A DNA stretch of 64,000 bases from Erythroxylum novogranatense (taxonomy: Eukaryota > Streptophyta > Magnoliopsida > Malpighiales > Erythroxylaceae): positions 94,698,818-94,762,817 of the forward strand of contig CM057227.1 of the NCBI GenBank assembly GCA_029891385.1, read 5' to 3'. Below, piece after piece: positions 23,754 to 35,217 of this stretch. The notes below the pieces were generated by a model that was not told the DNA's origin, ran no database searches, and worked only from the letters and a program-made list of their open reading frames with translations. A program made the position numbers and the translations under genes. How positions within the stretch are numbered: the stretch's first letter is position 1; every line of letters begins with the position of its first letter.

Positions 23754-25428
23754 GTGATTCAACCTTCTACAACACACGAAGTTCGTAGGTCACGTAGGAT
23801 ACGCTCTGTTCCCGAGAGATATAGATTTCTCGTGAATGAACAGAATGAAGTATTGCTCATAGAAGATGATGAGCCTACTACCTATGAAGAGGTTCTAAAG
23901 AGTTCAGAGTCTGAGAAATGGCTTCATGCCATGCAGGCTGAAATGGATTCCATGTATGAAAACCAAGTATGGACTTTGGTTTAGGCACCCGAAGGAATCA
24001 AACCCATAGGGTGCAAATGGGTTTTCAAAAAGAAAACCGACATGGATGGTAATGTGATTACCTATAAAGCAAGGCTTGTGGCTAAAGGTTTTCGTCAAAG
24101 ACAAGGAGTTGACTACGACGAGACCTTCAGCCCAGTAGTAATGCTTAAATCCATTAGAATACTCCTAGCCATTGCCACTCATTATGATTATGAGATATGG
24201 CAAATGGATGTGAAGACAGCTTTCCTAAATGAAAATCTAGCTGAGGATGTGTATATGACACAACCTGAGGGCTTCACCTCCAATGATGGCGAAATGGTAT
24301 GCAAGCTTCAGAAATCCATCTATGGATTGAAACAAGCATCCAGGAGTTGGAATATCCGTTTTGATGAGGTAATCAAAGAGTTTGGTTTCTCACAAAATCC
24401 GGATGAACACTGTGTGTATAAGAAGGTTAATAGGACTGCAATCGTATTCCTTGTGCTGTATGTAGATGACATATTATTGCTAGGAAACGATTTCTCTATG
24501 TTACAATCAGTCAAGATTTGGTTGTCCAAATAATTTGCCATGAAAGACCTTGGTGAAGCAACTTATATCCTTGGGATAAAGATTTATAGAGATAGATCAA
24601 AAAGGTTGCTTGGTCTTTCACAATCAACGTATATAGACAAGATGCTAAAAAGGTTTAGCATAGAGCAATCCAAGAGAGGGTACCTTCCCGTGACTCATGG
24701 GATAACACTCTCAAAATCTATGTGTCCTAAGACACAAGATGAGAGGATATGCATGAATATGATCTCGTATGCATCTGCGGTAGGATCTATCATACGCTTA
24801 TGCTATGACGAGACACGATGTATCATATGCTCTAAGTGTTACGAGCAAATACCAATAGAATCTGGTGAGGGTCTTTGGGTGGTCATCAAGAATATCCTCA
24901 AGTACTTGCGAAGGACTAAGGATGTTTTCTTGATATATGGAGATGGAGATCTCAAAGTGGCGGGTATCAGATGCCGCAGTTTTCAATCGATAAGGATGAT
25001 TCCAAATCCCAATCAAAGTTACGTATTCACACCGAATGGCGGGCGCTTAGTTGGAAGAGTTCCAAACAAGAGACAACTAGCGATTCAACGACCGAGGCGA
25101 GTACATTGTAAACGTAAGCGTGAAGAAGCGGTTTGGATCGAAGTTCATTCTTGAACTTGGTGTGGTTCCTAGCGTGATGGGCCCATACTGATTGTATTGT
25201 GACAACAATGGGGCTATTGCGCAGGCGAAAGAACTAAGGTCTCATCAACGATCCAAGCACGTACTCCGCAGATATCATTTGATCAGGGAGATCATAGGAC
25301 GAGGTAATGTCCAGATCGAGAGAATTCCCACCGAGCAGAATATTGCTGATCTGTTGACAAAGTCATTATCACAAAAGAGTTTTGATTCTCATGTACTCGC
25401 CTATGGTATTAGATATCAAGGCGATTGA
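23754..25428 (+). pseudogene. Copia reverse transcriptase and RNase H remnant
   Basis: The frames 23754-23984, 24042-24533 and 24540-25154 read through the Copia reverse transcriptase. MQAEMDSMYENQVW is followed by a stop and then KARLVAKGFRQRQGVDY, WQMDVKTAFLNENL, SIYGLKQASRSW and LYVDDILLLG (the catalytic YVDD is encoded at 24459-24470). Stops at 23982 and 24531 interrupt it. RNase H remains at 25192-25428, ending with NIADLLTKSL. Confidence 0.9.
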
Positions 25429-25437
25429 CTTTAGGTC

Positions 25438-25448
25438 AAGTGGGAGAT
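25438..25448 (+). promoter_or_regulatory. Polypurine tract of the 9.4-kb Copia element
   Basis: AAGTGGGAGAT lies directly before the 3' LTR, the position and composition of the plus-strand priming site. Confidence 0.9.
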
Positions 25449-27051
25449 TGTTAGAGTAGTGTCCTGAAGGCAATCGCCTTTAGCGCATTTTGTACAAAGT
25501 TGTGTACATACTTTATGAATAAATAAAGAAAGACATATTTCATTAACTTGCTGTTCATTATTTATGAACTGATATTGATCAATAAGCAAATTAATGAAGT
25601 CCATGATATATGACATAGCATGAAGAAAATTGTGATGTGATCATACTACTGAGATTCCTATCATGTGCAATTATGTCAGTATCTAAATTATCCCTAGTCA
25701 TAGGATTACTGAGACCGGACATCGGTAATCCGAAAGACTAGTACATCTCAAGCTCCTTGATTTGATCAGCGGTGGATCTCGAAGTCGTAAATATGAGATA
25801 TTTAGGGTTGAGATGTGGATGCTTACTAGAGGTAGTAAGTACATTGGATGACCCGCTATGAGATCATCACATGGATGTCCTATTCTAATGTCGTTGATAA
25901 TCTCATCATAGAATGGTGCAAGTATCCTTAGACTTGAGGTGCTCGAGGATATCTTAGATCTTGATTACGTGTTTTGACTCCATTCCTTGTTGCCTTACTG
26001 AGGTTGCTCATAGGGTGGTGATTGGGTGCACTTGAGGTATTCGAAGGTAATTGAGTAGCCAATAGAGGATTCACCACTTCTGTGATAGCAGAAGATGATA
26101 CCCATGGCCTCTTGTCAGGGTCATTACTTGGAAGTCTCTGGCCGGAGCATATATGTCATGAAGAATGTCTTCATTGACATATAAAGTAATGAGTCCCAGG
26201 ATGAGAACTGAAATCACTTGGACTAGATTTGACGTAGTCAGTCTAGTAAGAGTTGACACATTGTCCATACTCATAACCAAGTGGGGTATAGCACGGTGAA
26301 AGGACGAATTGCACGGTAATTGTCTATGGAAAGGTTCGTGATATGGTTCATGATGAATACATGTTCATTCGTCAAACCAATTACTTTCCGGTCAATTGGG
26401 GGTCATGATGTGTTGCTAGATACCGCTCATGACTTGCTCAGATTAAGTGTTAATCTAAGTGGCCAACATAACCGGGAACCTAATGGGTCACACGCATAAG
26501 AGTGTCTCGGAGAATTTGTAAAATAGTTTTGGACAGAGTTCCAATATATGGAGAGTAAAAGGATTAAATAGATCCCGATGAGATCGAGATATGTCCCGAT
26601 GAGATCGCGACATCGATATTGCTGAAAAACGTTTCCGGTGGGTTTTCCCATACCAGGACCCGGTAGGCCGGTAGGACCTACCCCAGTGTGACTAGACCAC
26701 CTCAGCATTAATAAACATATATTATATTATATTAATCATCGAGAATCACTCTTCAAGCTCTCTTCTCCAAGGTTTCATCTCCTCTTTATCATCATTGATT
26801 CTCAAGCTCTCCAAGAACAAGGTAAGATCTAGCAGTCTTCAACTTGTTCTAGTTATTCCCGGGTCAAAGGGTTTGTCCCGATTAGGTTCTCCGGTCTCTG
26901 CGTAGATACCGTTGGAGACGGTCTCCTTTGGCCATTATGGTTTGAGTTTGTTGTATAGACACATAGATTCTGGCTTTCGGGAAGGTCCCGAAACAAAAAA
27001 TTTTGTTTTCCGCACCGTGGGCATGTGATGCTCACACCGGAATTTTCCTAC

Positions 27052-27052
<1 letters not shown>
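25449..27052 (+). repeat. 3' LTR of the 9.4-kb Copia element (1604 bp)
   Basis: It is the direct copy of the 5' LTR, shortened by a deletion around 26725-26735 that removes both (TA)n runs. The end CCTACA is followed by a TAA tract that continues the tract left of the element. Confidence 0.93.

Positions 27053-27092
<40 letters not shown>
27053..27092. repeat. (TAA)n tract, right of the Copia insertion
   Basis: This is the right-hand remainder of the trinucleotide tract split by the Copia element. Confidence 0.9.
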
Positions 27093-27094
<2 letters not shown>

Positions 27095-27113
27095 GTATAA
27101 AAAATTAAAAATT

Positions 27114-27180
27114 CCTCGCGAGGGCAAGGGCTAGCCAAAATTGGCCAGGCTCCCGAGGGCGAGCCCTCGCCCTCGCGAGG
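27114..27180. repeat. GC-rich perfect hairpin
   Basis: CCTCGCGAGGGC at 27114-27125 is exactly complementary to GCCCTCGCGAGG at 27169-27180. The loop holds CTAGCCAAAATTGGCC. A related inverted stretch with GGCAATTTTGGCTAG and CCCCTCGCCCTTGCG lies at 28748-28806. Both are GC islands in very AT-rich DNA inside the hAT-like element. Confidence 0.8.
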
Positions 27181-27311
27181 CATATTAAATTATTAATAAT
27201 ATATAAATAAATGTATTATAATTATTATTCAGTTATAAATTATAATACATTTATTGAATGAAATAAAAATAAATGTATTATAAATAAATTTGTAGTTCAG
27301 ATTTAGTATAT

Positions 27312-27314
27312 TAC

Positions 27315-27363
<49 letters not shown>
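27312..27363. repeat. (TTA)n trinucleotide tract
   Basis: An ATT/TTA tract of about 50 bp in the hAT-like element, directly before direct-repeat copy 2. Confidence 0.9.
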
Positions 27364-27365
<2 letters not shown>

Positions 27366-27495
27366 GACAATTAATGTGAAATAAGTCAATAACAATATTT
27401 TAAATATTTTACATATAGGTAATAACCACAATTAATATAAACAAAGACAATCATTATCATAATTCATACACACATCAAATTAAGAATAATACAAA
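27366..27495. repeat. Direct repeat, copy 2 (partner at 17046-17170)
   Basis: Same orientation as copy 1, with a few substitutions and a short insertion. The similarity ends at the shared AATACAAA. Confidence 0.75.
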
Positions 27496-29248
27496 AACTT
27501 TCATATTTCACAAAAACTTTCATAATTTTATTTTCATTTTCTTCCATTTACAACAATTCTCAATTCTAACAATCTCAACTCAAAACAATCATAATTCTAC
27601 TCTATTTTCATTCATAATATCAATTGAATTTTCATAATTGGAAAATAATGCATGGAATATCTTATACAATTGTTCATACACCATTTCATATTTCATTTTA
27701 AATATATATGTTGCTTTAATAATTTTAATTGACATTAATAAATGTAATTATAAATAACATTGAACACAAATAACATTGATGAGTTGAACTTTTTATAATA
27801 TAACATTCAAAGGTAATAATAATTTTCCTATAGTGATTTAGATATGATTAAACAAAAAGCCCATCATTTTTCTAAGAATTCTAATCATTTCAAATTCTCC
27901 AATCTCCATACTAAGCTTAGTCTCAATTAGTTCAATTATTGCATACTTATTCTAAAAACAAATTCTTATAATGTTATTTATTTATTTAGGATGGTTATTA
28001 CTTATTACTTCCAAGTTCTAAGTTTCTAACATTTCAATAAGCTATAAACATATGGATAATTTCATATTTGATTATTAATTTTACATTTAGTTTTAAATAT
28101 TAATTAGTTAATTATTATTATTGTTATTGTAAGTATTATTATTATGATTATAAATATTATACATAATTAATTATCTTCTTCTCCTCCTCCCCTCCTCCTT
28201 CTTCTTCTTCTTATTATTATTATTTTCATTATTATTATCACCATCATCAACAAATATTATACACTTTTATTCACTTACTATTATTCTTATAATTATTAGA
28301 AAATTTTTTATTGATTATATTAAATAATATGATTACATTCCTGATTATTATTAATTTTGTTCTTCATAATAATAAGGAAAAATTTATATGCTTATTTTTG
28401 CTAATTCTTTATAATCGTTTTAATTTGTAAATAATTTAAATAATAATTATTATAAATTATATTATAATAAATAATAAAAGCGTTATTTTCTTTAATCATT
28501 CTTATTATTTTAATTGTTTTCAAATATGATAAGTACTAATTTTATATTCGTTATTATTATTCACCATTATATTATTATTATTAAAATTATTATAGATAAT
28601 TCTTGAACCATTTGCTAATTCCTTATAATATAATAATAGATCATTTATAAAAGTGTATATCGGTCACTCACAAGTCACAACTATTATCGATAATGTTGTG
28701 TGGCAACTTTCGGAGGCGTCACTTATATTATGAAACCCTGTTTAAATTGCCACTGCTCGCGAGGCAATGGCAATTTTGGCTAGTCAGTAGCCCCTCGCCC
28801 TTGCGAATTGCGATAGTATTTATTAATAAATATTATATAAATAAAAATAATTTATTAGTAAGTAATAAAAATAAAAAAAATTATTAGTAATAAAAATAAA
28901 AATAATTTATTTTTAAGTTTTATTTAATTTATAATTATTATTAGTAATAAGATATTTATTATTATTTTAAAAACTTTGAAAAAAAAGGAGGGAATAAGAG
29001 GTAGGATGGAGGGAGAGAAATTTTGAAAACTTTTTAAAATTTTGCAAAAAAGTCCCCCAATTTTTTAAAATTTTCGGTACCGACCGGTATTTTAAATACC
29101 GACTAGTAGTACCGGTCATGCAGTAGAAATTGGCCGATCTTGATCGAATTTGTTCCGTACCATATGCACCGCATTCAAGACCGATTTTTGGCCAAGTGCG
29201 TATCAATTTAAATCTTAACCGAGGTATGGTATGTAATTCATATCAATG
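27496..29248. other. Gene-free right part of the hAT-like element
   Basis: AT-rich sequence with ATT-rich runs near 28090-28270 and a CT-rich run near 28165-28205. No coding region is seen. CGGTACCGACCGGTATT-type sequence at 29075-29120 belongs to the right subterminal region of the element. Confidence 0.5.
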
Positions 29249-32224
29249 GACTAGATGCCAATTTGTCCAATTGGAGATATTCTCTAAGCCTAAAAAATGT
29301 TGCAAATTTTGGGTTGAGTTTTGTGAACTCAATGAGTGGAGCATCCTCGATGGCTCACTCATTCACATAACACATCAACTTATACAATCACATTTTTCAC
29401 ATCATTTCATATATCATCATATAGCATCACATAACCTTGTATTCACTATTTCCACATTTCTCATTCAACACAATACAATAATACATTTCAATCATTTAAA
29501 TATACATATTAAATGTATATGCAATGCTCATGAGATTCGCATTCATTTATTATTTTGTTGTGATCGAGTGTCTTTTCATTGGCCCATATCCTTTGTAGAA
29601 ACCGGGCCTTGTTTAGGTATTGTCCAATATCTCTTAGTGGATACAGGGTACAATTACAATTGAGCCAGAGGCTCTTATCATATTCTGAGTTTTAAGCTCT
29701 TTTTATTAGTGAGTCTGGTCACAACTGTTTTTATCTTTTATTCATTCATATAATGAAATGCATCACATTCACATATTCTCAATTAGTCACTTGATTTCAT
29801 TTTACACATTTACTTTCACATGTCATCGGACCTAAATTTAACATTCAATAGTTATGTTAAGTAGACTTATTTATGTCAGATTCACATACAAGGAGCACTT
29901 CTAATATACATAGTTTATGGATCAAACGCCCCGGACATTCAATGTTTGGAATCAACACAATCACATTCACATAATAATGCAATATTGAATTTAAACAGAA
30001 TAATCATTTAAAGTAAGACCATATAGGCCGACTCACAGTATGCCTAAATTAGCATCAATTTCCATGATCTTGAAATGTCTAAATGTGGACTTTTTATCCT
30101 GCATATCAACGGTATGCAATGTCTAAATGCGGACATTTTATCTTGCATATCAACGTTATGCAATTTACACATTGCATACACATTATTAATTGTGCAATTA
30201 CATAAACATTCAATTGTACACATATGTATATGTGTCATGTATAATGCATGCTCAATTTGACTATTCCGAGTATGTTTCCTTAATCACGTCTCTTGATCAA
30301 TCAAACCTTATCATTTGTATGTGTCTAACTTATTTTTATGTTTACACTTCAAGGACACTTGGTTATTCTAATATCATAATTCAATTACTAGTCTTTTATT
30401 TACCAACAGTATATGCTCTCATAATATCAAATTCCCATTCACCTTTACTTAATCCATATAGCTCATCTCTTCTGAATCAAACTACTATCATATGAACAAC
30501 TTCATTCTCATTATACTGATGCCTTTGGAACTTTGATATCAAAAATTCATTTACTAAGTTATAACATCATCAATCAATCATTCTAGCTTTTCTCAAATTT
30601 TCGGGTCAATTTTGCATGGTAATTAAGACAAGGAAAATGAAGTATTTAGGCAACATCTTCTTATAAGAAATTGTTCCTCTATATCTTAAGTTTCTAATGG
30701 ACTAAAGTTCATACAAATCGATTTAATATTCTACAAGTTATACAAAATACTTCAAGCTGTTCTCTCACTGCAACAATACTCAGTACTCAACTTCAAGCCA
30801 AATTTTGAAACTTTTAGATAGGATTAAAATTCTATTCCTTCATGAAATTTGTAACCATAAGTCTTTAGTTTAATCTAAATAAAAATAATTCCATTTGGAT
30901 ATCTACAGACCAAGATATGACCAAAATACATATGCTCGTTTACTGAAAACATTCCATTTAACAATTTCTAGCACACTTCATCTTTTTCATCCTAAACTCA
31001 TTAATCAATCATTAGAAATCCTTTACTAATGAATTAATATGACCATGAAATTTGGTGGAGAGGAAAGTCAATGTGTGAAGAGTTTGTGGTCCAAATTTCA
31101 AGTCAATCAGAGGTCTAGAGAAGAAGTTATGGTCAAAAGAGTAAATGGTGTTCAAAGCTGTCAAACAACAGTATACCTTCACTGTCACGATCGTGCTTGT
31201 GCACAATGGTGCACTTCTAACTGATCCTCCTCTGTGTGTACAATCGTGTATGCCCTTAATGACCCTTTTATGTGCACGCCCTTAATGACCCCTTTCTGTG
31301 CACGATTGTGCACTACCTCTTATTCAAGCTTTATTTCAGTTTTTCTCATAATAGAGTTTTGGGTCAAGTTTGCATGACCATTTTGACAAGGAAAACGAAG
31401 GATTTAGCAAAACATGCTTCTAGACAATTGTTCCTTTATGTCTTAAGTTTCTAATGACATAAATTTCATGCAATTTGTTTCAGTAATCAACAAGTTATAT
31501 CTAAAATATTACACATTGTTCCCAAACCGCGACATAATCCAAAAAATCAATAGTTAAAATTCGATTCCTTCATGAAAAATATATCATATGTCTCTAGTTT
31601 AATCTAAACTTAAAATCATCCCATTTGGATGTCTACAAATCAAGATATGGCTAAAGCACAGATGCATATCCAGTGGAAACGTTACAGCTAACACATTCCA
31701 GCACACATTTAACTTCATTGTCAACTTTACTTTGTCTTAAAGCTATCATCATGCATGTTTCACTCAACATATCAAGAAGAATAGCATACTACTTACTTGT
31801 TTAAGCTTCAAGATCTTCAAATCATTTTTAACCCTAGCTTCTCAACACCACACGATCATCATTATTTATGAGGGAGAGATTAAGTTTTTTTTGTTGCTGC
31901 AAAAAGCAGAGATAGCAAAGACCTTGAAGAAACAAAGTAAAGGAAAGCAAGATCTCAACATAATGAGGGTGAGGGTGGGAACATCGTGAGTAGAGAAAAA
32001 CAAATTGAAGAAGAGAATAATAAAATCAAAACATTCATTTATACCCGAAAAGTATCAAATGAGTGTATGAACAACTCATTGTAATGTGTGCAATATTCTA
32101 GTTCAGGTGTGTGTATGCTAACATTATACATGTGCATAAAATGCACTTTTCCAATCTCCCCTTGGTATTTCTCAGTTACAGAGATCTAGGGTTCTAACCC
32201 TTGGTATAAAAATGGGATGTTACA
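29249..32224 (+). mobile_element. Right part of the split LTR-like element
   Basis: The sequence continues the LTR-like element interrupted at 16807 and ends GGGATGTTACA, the inverse of a TGTAACA start. It shares features with the insertion at 37850-40066, such as a GGACATTCAATG-like block near 29934 and a TTAAGCTC...TTAGTGAG block near 29690. Internally, 30070-30165 is a ~46-bp tandem duplication (TCTAAATGTGGAC and TCTAAATGCGGAC), and about 30590-30760 recurs diverged at 31350-31510. At 31180-31315 there are several TGTGCACGATTGTGCAC-like palindromes. No gene is present. Confidence 0.45.
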
Positions 32225-34015
32225 GCATGCTCACGGGTATGACTTAACATGTCACACCTATGAACAACGATTTAATAATTAAATAATAATATTAATAATT
32301 AACAATAACATGCACAATAATCAAATAATAATTAATAAATAATAATAACGCACGATTGTGACAAATATATAGTTAACAATAATAATAATAATTAATAATT
32401 ATATAATTAACAATTAATTAATAATAATAATTAATAAAACATGTAATAATTTATAATCAATAATAATATAAATAAAACATTAAATAATATTAAATAAGTA
32501 ATAATACCATAATTGATAATCAAATAATAATCAATGAATAATAATTATTAAATGATAAACACACTCATGAGGCAAATGTCTTTTATAGTTACTAACAATA
32601 ATATTACATAATAAACAATTAATTAATAATTAATAGGAATTAATAAAACATGTAATAATTTATAAGCAATAATAACATAAATAAAAAATTTAATGAATAA
32701 TACCATAATTAATAATCAAATAATAATTATTAAATGATCACAACATGCTCACGCAAGTCACACCCGTGAGGCTTTTTTTTTTCTTTTTTAAAAATATTTT
32801 AATAATGAATAATATCATAATTAATTAATAAGTAAATAATTATTATTAAATGATGATAACATGCTCACCGGCGTGACTTAACGTATCACACCCATGAGGC
32901 TTTTTTCTGTTTTTTTATGAATTAACAGTAAAGATGGTAATTTGGTGTACCAATTCTTTTCATAACTAATATAAAAGTACGCGTTAAACTTATCTGGCAT
33001 AAGATATGCTGCTGATGAATTTTAATGGTTTAAGATGCAACACCCAAAGGGACCTGTATCAATAGGAATATCAAATACGCTCACGGCAAATTTTTTTTAT
33101 AGTTACTAATAATAATAATAAATAATGACATAATAAATAATTAATCAATAATTAATCAATAATAAGAATTAATAGAAACATGTAATAATTTATAAGCAAT
33201 AATAACATAAATAAAAATATTTAATAATGAATAATACCATAATTAATAATCAAATAATAATTAATGAATAATAACTATTAAATGATAATAGTGACCTAAC
33301 ATGTTACACTCATGAGGCATTTTTTTCTATTTTAATATTTAATAATAAATAATACCATAATTAATCACACCCCTGAGGCATTTTTAATAGTTAATAATAA
33401 TAATAATAATTATTATTACATAATAAATAAATAAATAATAAGAATTAATAACAACATGCAATAATTTATAAGTAATAATAACATAAATAAAATATTTAAC
33501 AATATTTAACAATAAATAATATCATAATTAATAATCAAATAATAATTAATTTTAAATGATAATAACAAGCTCACAGGTGTGACTTAACATGTCACACCAC
33601 TGAGGCATTTTAGTTAGTAATAATAATAATTAATACTTACAAGATAAACAATTAATTAATAATAATAATTAATAAAAACATGTAATAATTTATCATGAAT
33701 AATAACATAAATAAAAATATTTAATAATTAATAATACCATAATTAATAATCAAATAATAATTAAATGATAACAGCATGCTCGCGGATGTGACATTCCCAT
33801 GAGGCTTTTTTTTCTGTTTATATTATTTGGTAATTCAACTTTGAGTAGTCACACCCATGACTAATTAAGTGACGGGCGTGATTTCGATGCATGGCTGTGA
33901 ATTATCAAGTCATAGGCATGCATTTATTTAATAATCGTTAATAATTTACGAGTGTGACTTAACATGTCAGATAACTATGAATAAATAATAACAACTTGTG
34001 AAATAATATTTAATA
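32225..34015. repeat. AT-rich satellite block with GC-containing palindromes
   Basis: It consists of units of roughly 200-300 bp built from AATAATAATTA-like sequence, including ACATGTAATAATTTATAA and TAATACCATAATTAATAATC. These are the reverse complement of parts of the 1.68-kb unit at 9699-16425. Units are separated by a palindrome with the arms CTCACRGGTGTGAC and GTCACACCYGTGAG around TTAACAT. Copies lie near 32225, 32743, 32861, 33289, 33565, 33773 and 33949. A GAGGCTTTTTT or GAGGCATTTTT tail often follows. No coding region is present. Confidence 0.85.
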
Positions 34016-34020
34016 ATATT

Positions 34021-34403
34021 TGGTTCATAGGATTACTACGAGAACTAACGCAGTTTGGATCCATTGATTGGCAACCTTCATGATGAACTTCACGTAGAAA
34101 ACACCGCAAAACAAAGGAAGGCGCGTCGGGGTGAGGTCCGATTAGCCCTCCGACGCTCAAGTAAGTTTTCGGTCAAGGTGAGATCGTAGAATGGAGAAAA
34201 AGCTAGGTTATCATCGACACCGAATTATGGGAGAATTATACCTTATATACGGTTTGCAACTAGGTTTAAGCAAATCGTGTTTGCATGGGAATTTCCTTCC
34301 GCTAATGGGCCATGAATGTGAATCAAACGGGTTAAACGATGAGTATGGGATGACCGATTGGCCTTCGTGATTGGGCTCGGGCCCAAATATAGCCGACCGA
34401 CCA
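34021..34403 (-). repeat. 3' LTR of the Tat element (383 bp)
   Basis: It matches 45674-46075 throughout but is 19 bp shorter, mainly through single-base losses in C and G runs. On the element's own strand it begins TGGTCGG and ends TGAACCA. Confidence 0.92.
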
Positions 34404-35005
34404 TAAGGCCCCTACTCTCGAGTGCGAGCGAAAAGAAGGGTCGAGGAGTATGTTGGGACGTTGCTCACTGTGGCTTCATAGCTCAGAAGGTGATAGCTCG
34501 TCATGTGGTCAATCGATTGGTCATTGGCCTCAGAGCTCGTTCATGGGACGGCTCAGGCGGAGTTCAACCGGTCGGATGATTCAACCGATCGGATCGCAAC
34601 TATTATGCATGTTGCTTTCAGATGTTGACCGGTTGGTGTAATTGCTCGGATACCGACATTGGGTATAACTGCTCGTTCGGGAATAGGTCGATGATGGCCC
34701 CAATCGATCGGTCTTTGCACTCATTGCGTGGCGACTTGTCTGCGAGACGGATCGGTTGGTTATTATTGGTGGCGTGTGAGGCATTTATTGAGAGCGGCGT
34801 GTTGTCGGCGACTTTCGTAATCAAGCATATCGTCTTTGTAACCGTTACCTAGCTGTCCCGTACGTCCTTTCGACTGGTCGTGTCGTTTCGATCTTGAATA
34901 TCTCCGATTCTCCTCAAATCCTGCCGCGTGTCCGAGATTGCTCGGATTTTCGCCATGCGTCGTAGTCTGATTTGGTCACTTTCGAGGGTTCCTACTACCT
35001 TCCCC

Positions 35006-35015
35006 CTATAAATAC
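35006..35015 (+). promoter_or_regulatory. TATA box upstream of the antisense ORF
   Basis: CTATAAATAC, a textbook plant TATA box, lies about 210 bp before the first ATG of the antisense ORF and on the same strand, after a pyrimidine-rich CCTTCCCCC. A transcript starting about 30 bp downstream would be antisense to the retrotransposon. A pyrimidine-rich leader (CTTCTTCTTTCTAAATAG then GTACG) follows. Confidence 0.5.
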
Positions 35016-35217
35016 TCATAGATGACGAGCTGCGGTTTTTACCTTTTGCTTTCGTACTGCAATTCGCATTTTGCTTTCACTTGCTCTCAAATCATTCGCG
35101 GTTCTCCGAAACTTCTTTTATTCCACCGTCCGATTTACCTACTTCTTCTTTCTAAATAGGTACGTTCTTTTGTTCTTCATTCCCTCTTCATTCTTTTAGT
35201 GCTTTTTCTTGATAATC

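Larger units (their letters stand above)
17668..27052 (+). mobile_element. Copia-type LTR retrotransposon with 1.6-1.8-kb LTRs, decayed
   Basis: Two direct LTRs (17668-19467 and 25449-27052) start TGTTAGAGTAGTG and end TTTTCCTACA. A primer-binding site for initiator tRNA-Met follows the 5' LTR and a polypurine tract precedes the 3' LTR. The flanks are ATAAT on both sides, although this is not discriminating because the target is a TAA tract. Domain order gag, protease remnant, integrase, reverse transcriptase, RNase H on the plus strand is Copia order. The coding region is broken by stops and frameshifts, so it cannot move by itself. Confidence 0.95.

Noticed and set aside
34358..34852. Overlapping frames on both strands next to the Tat 3' LTR
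   Set aside because: GC-rich CGATCGGT-type sequence stays open by composition; no domain is recognisable.
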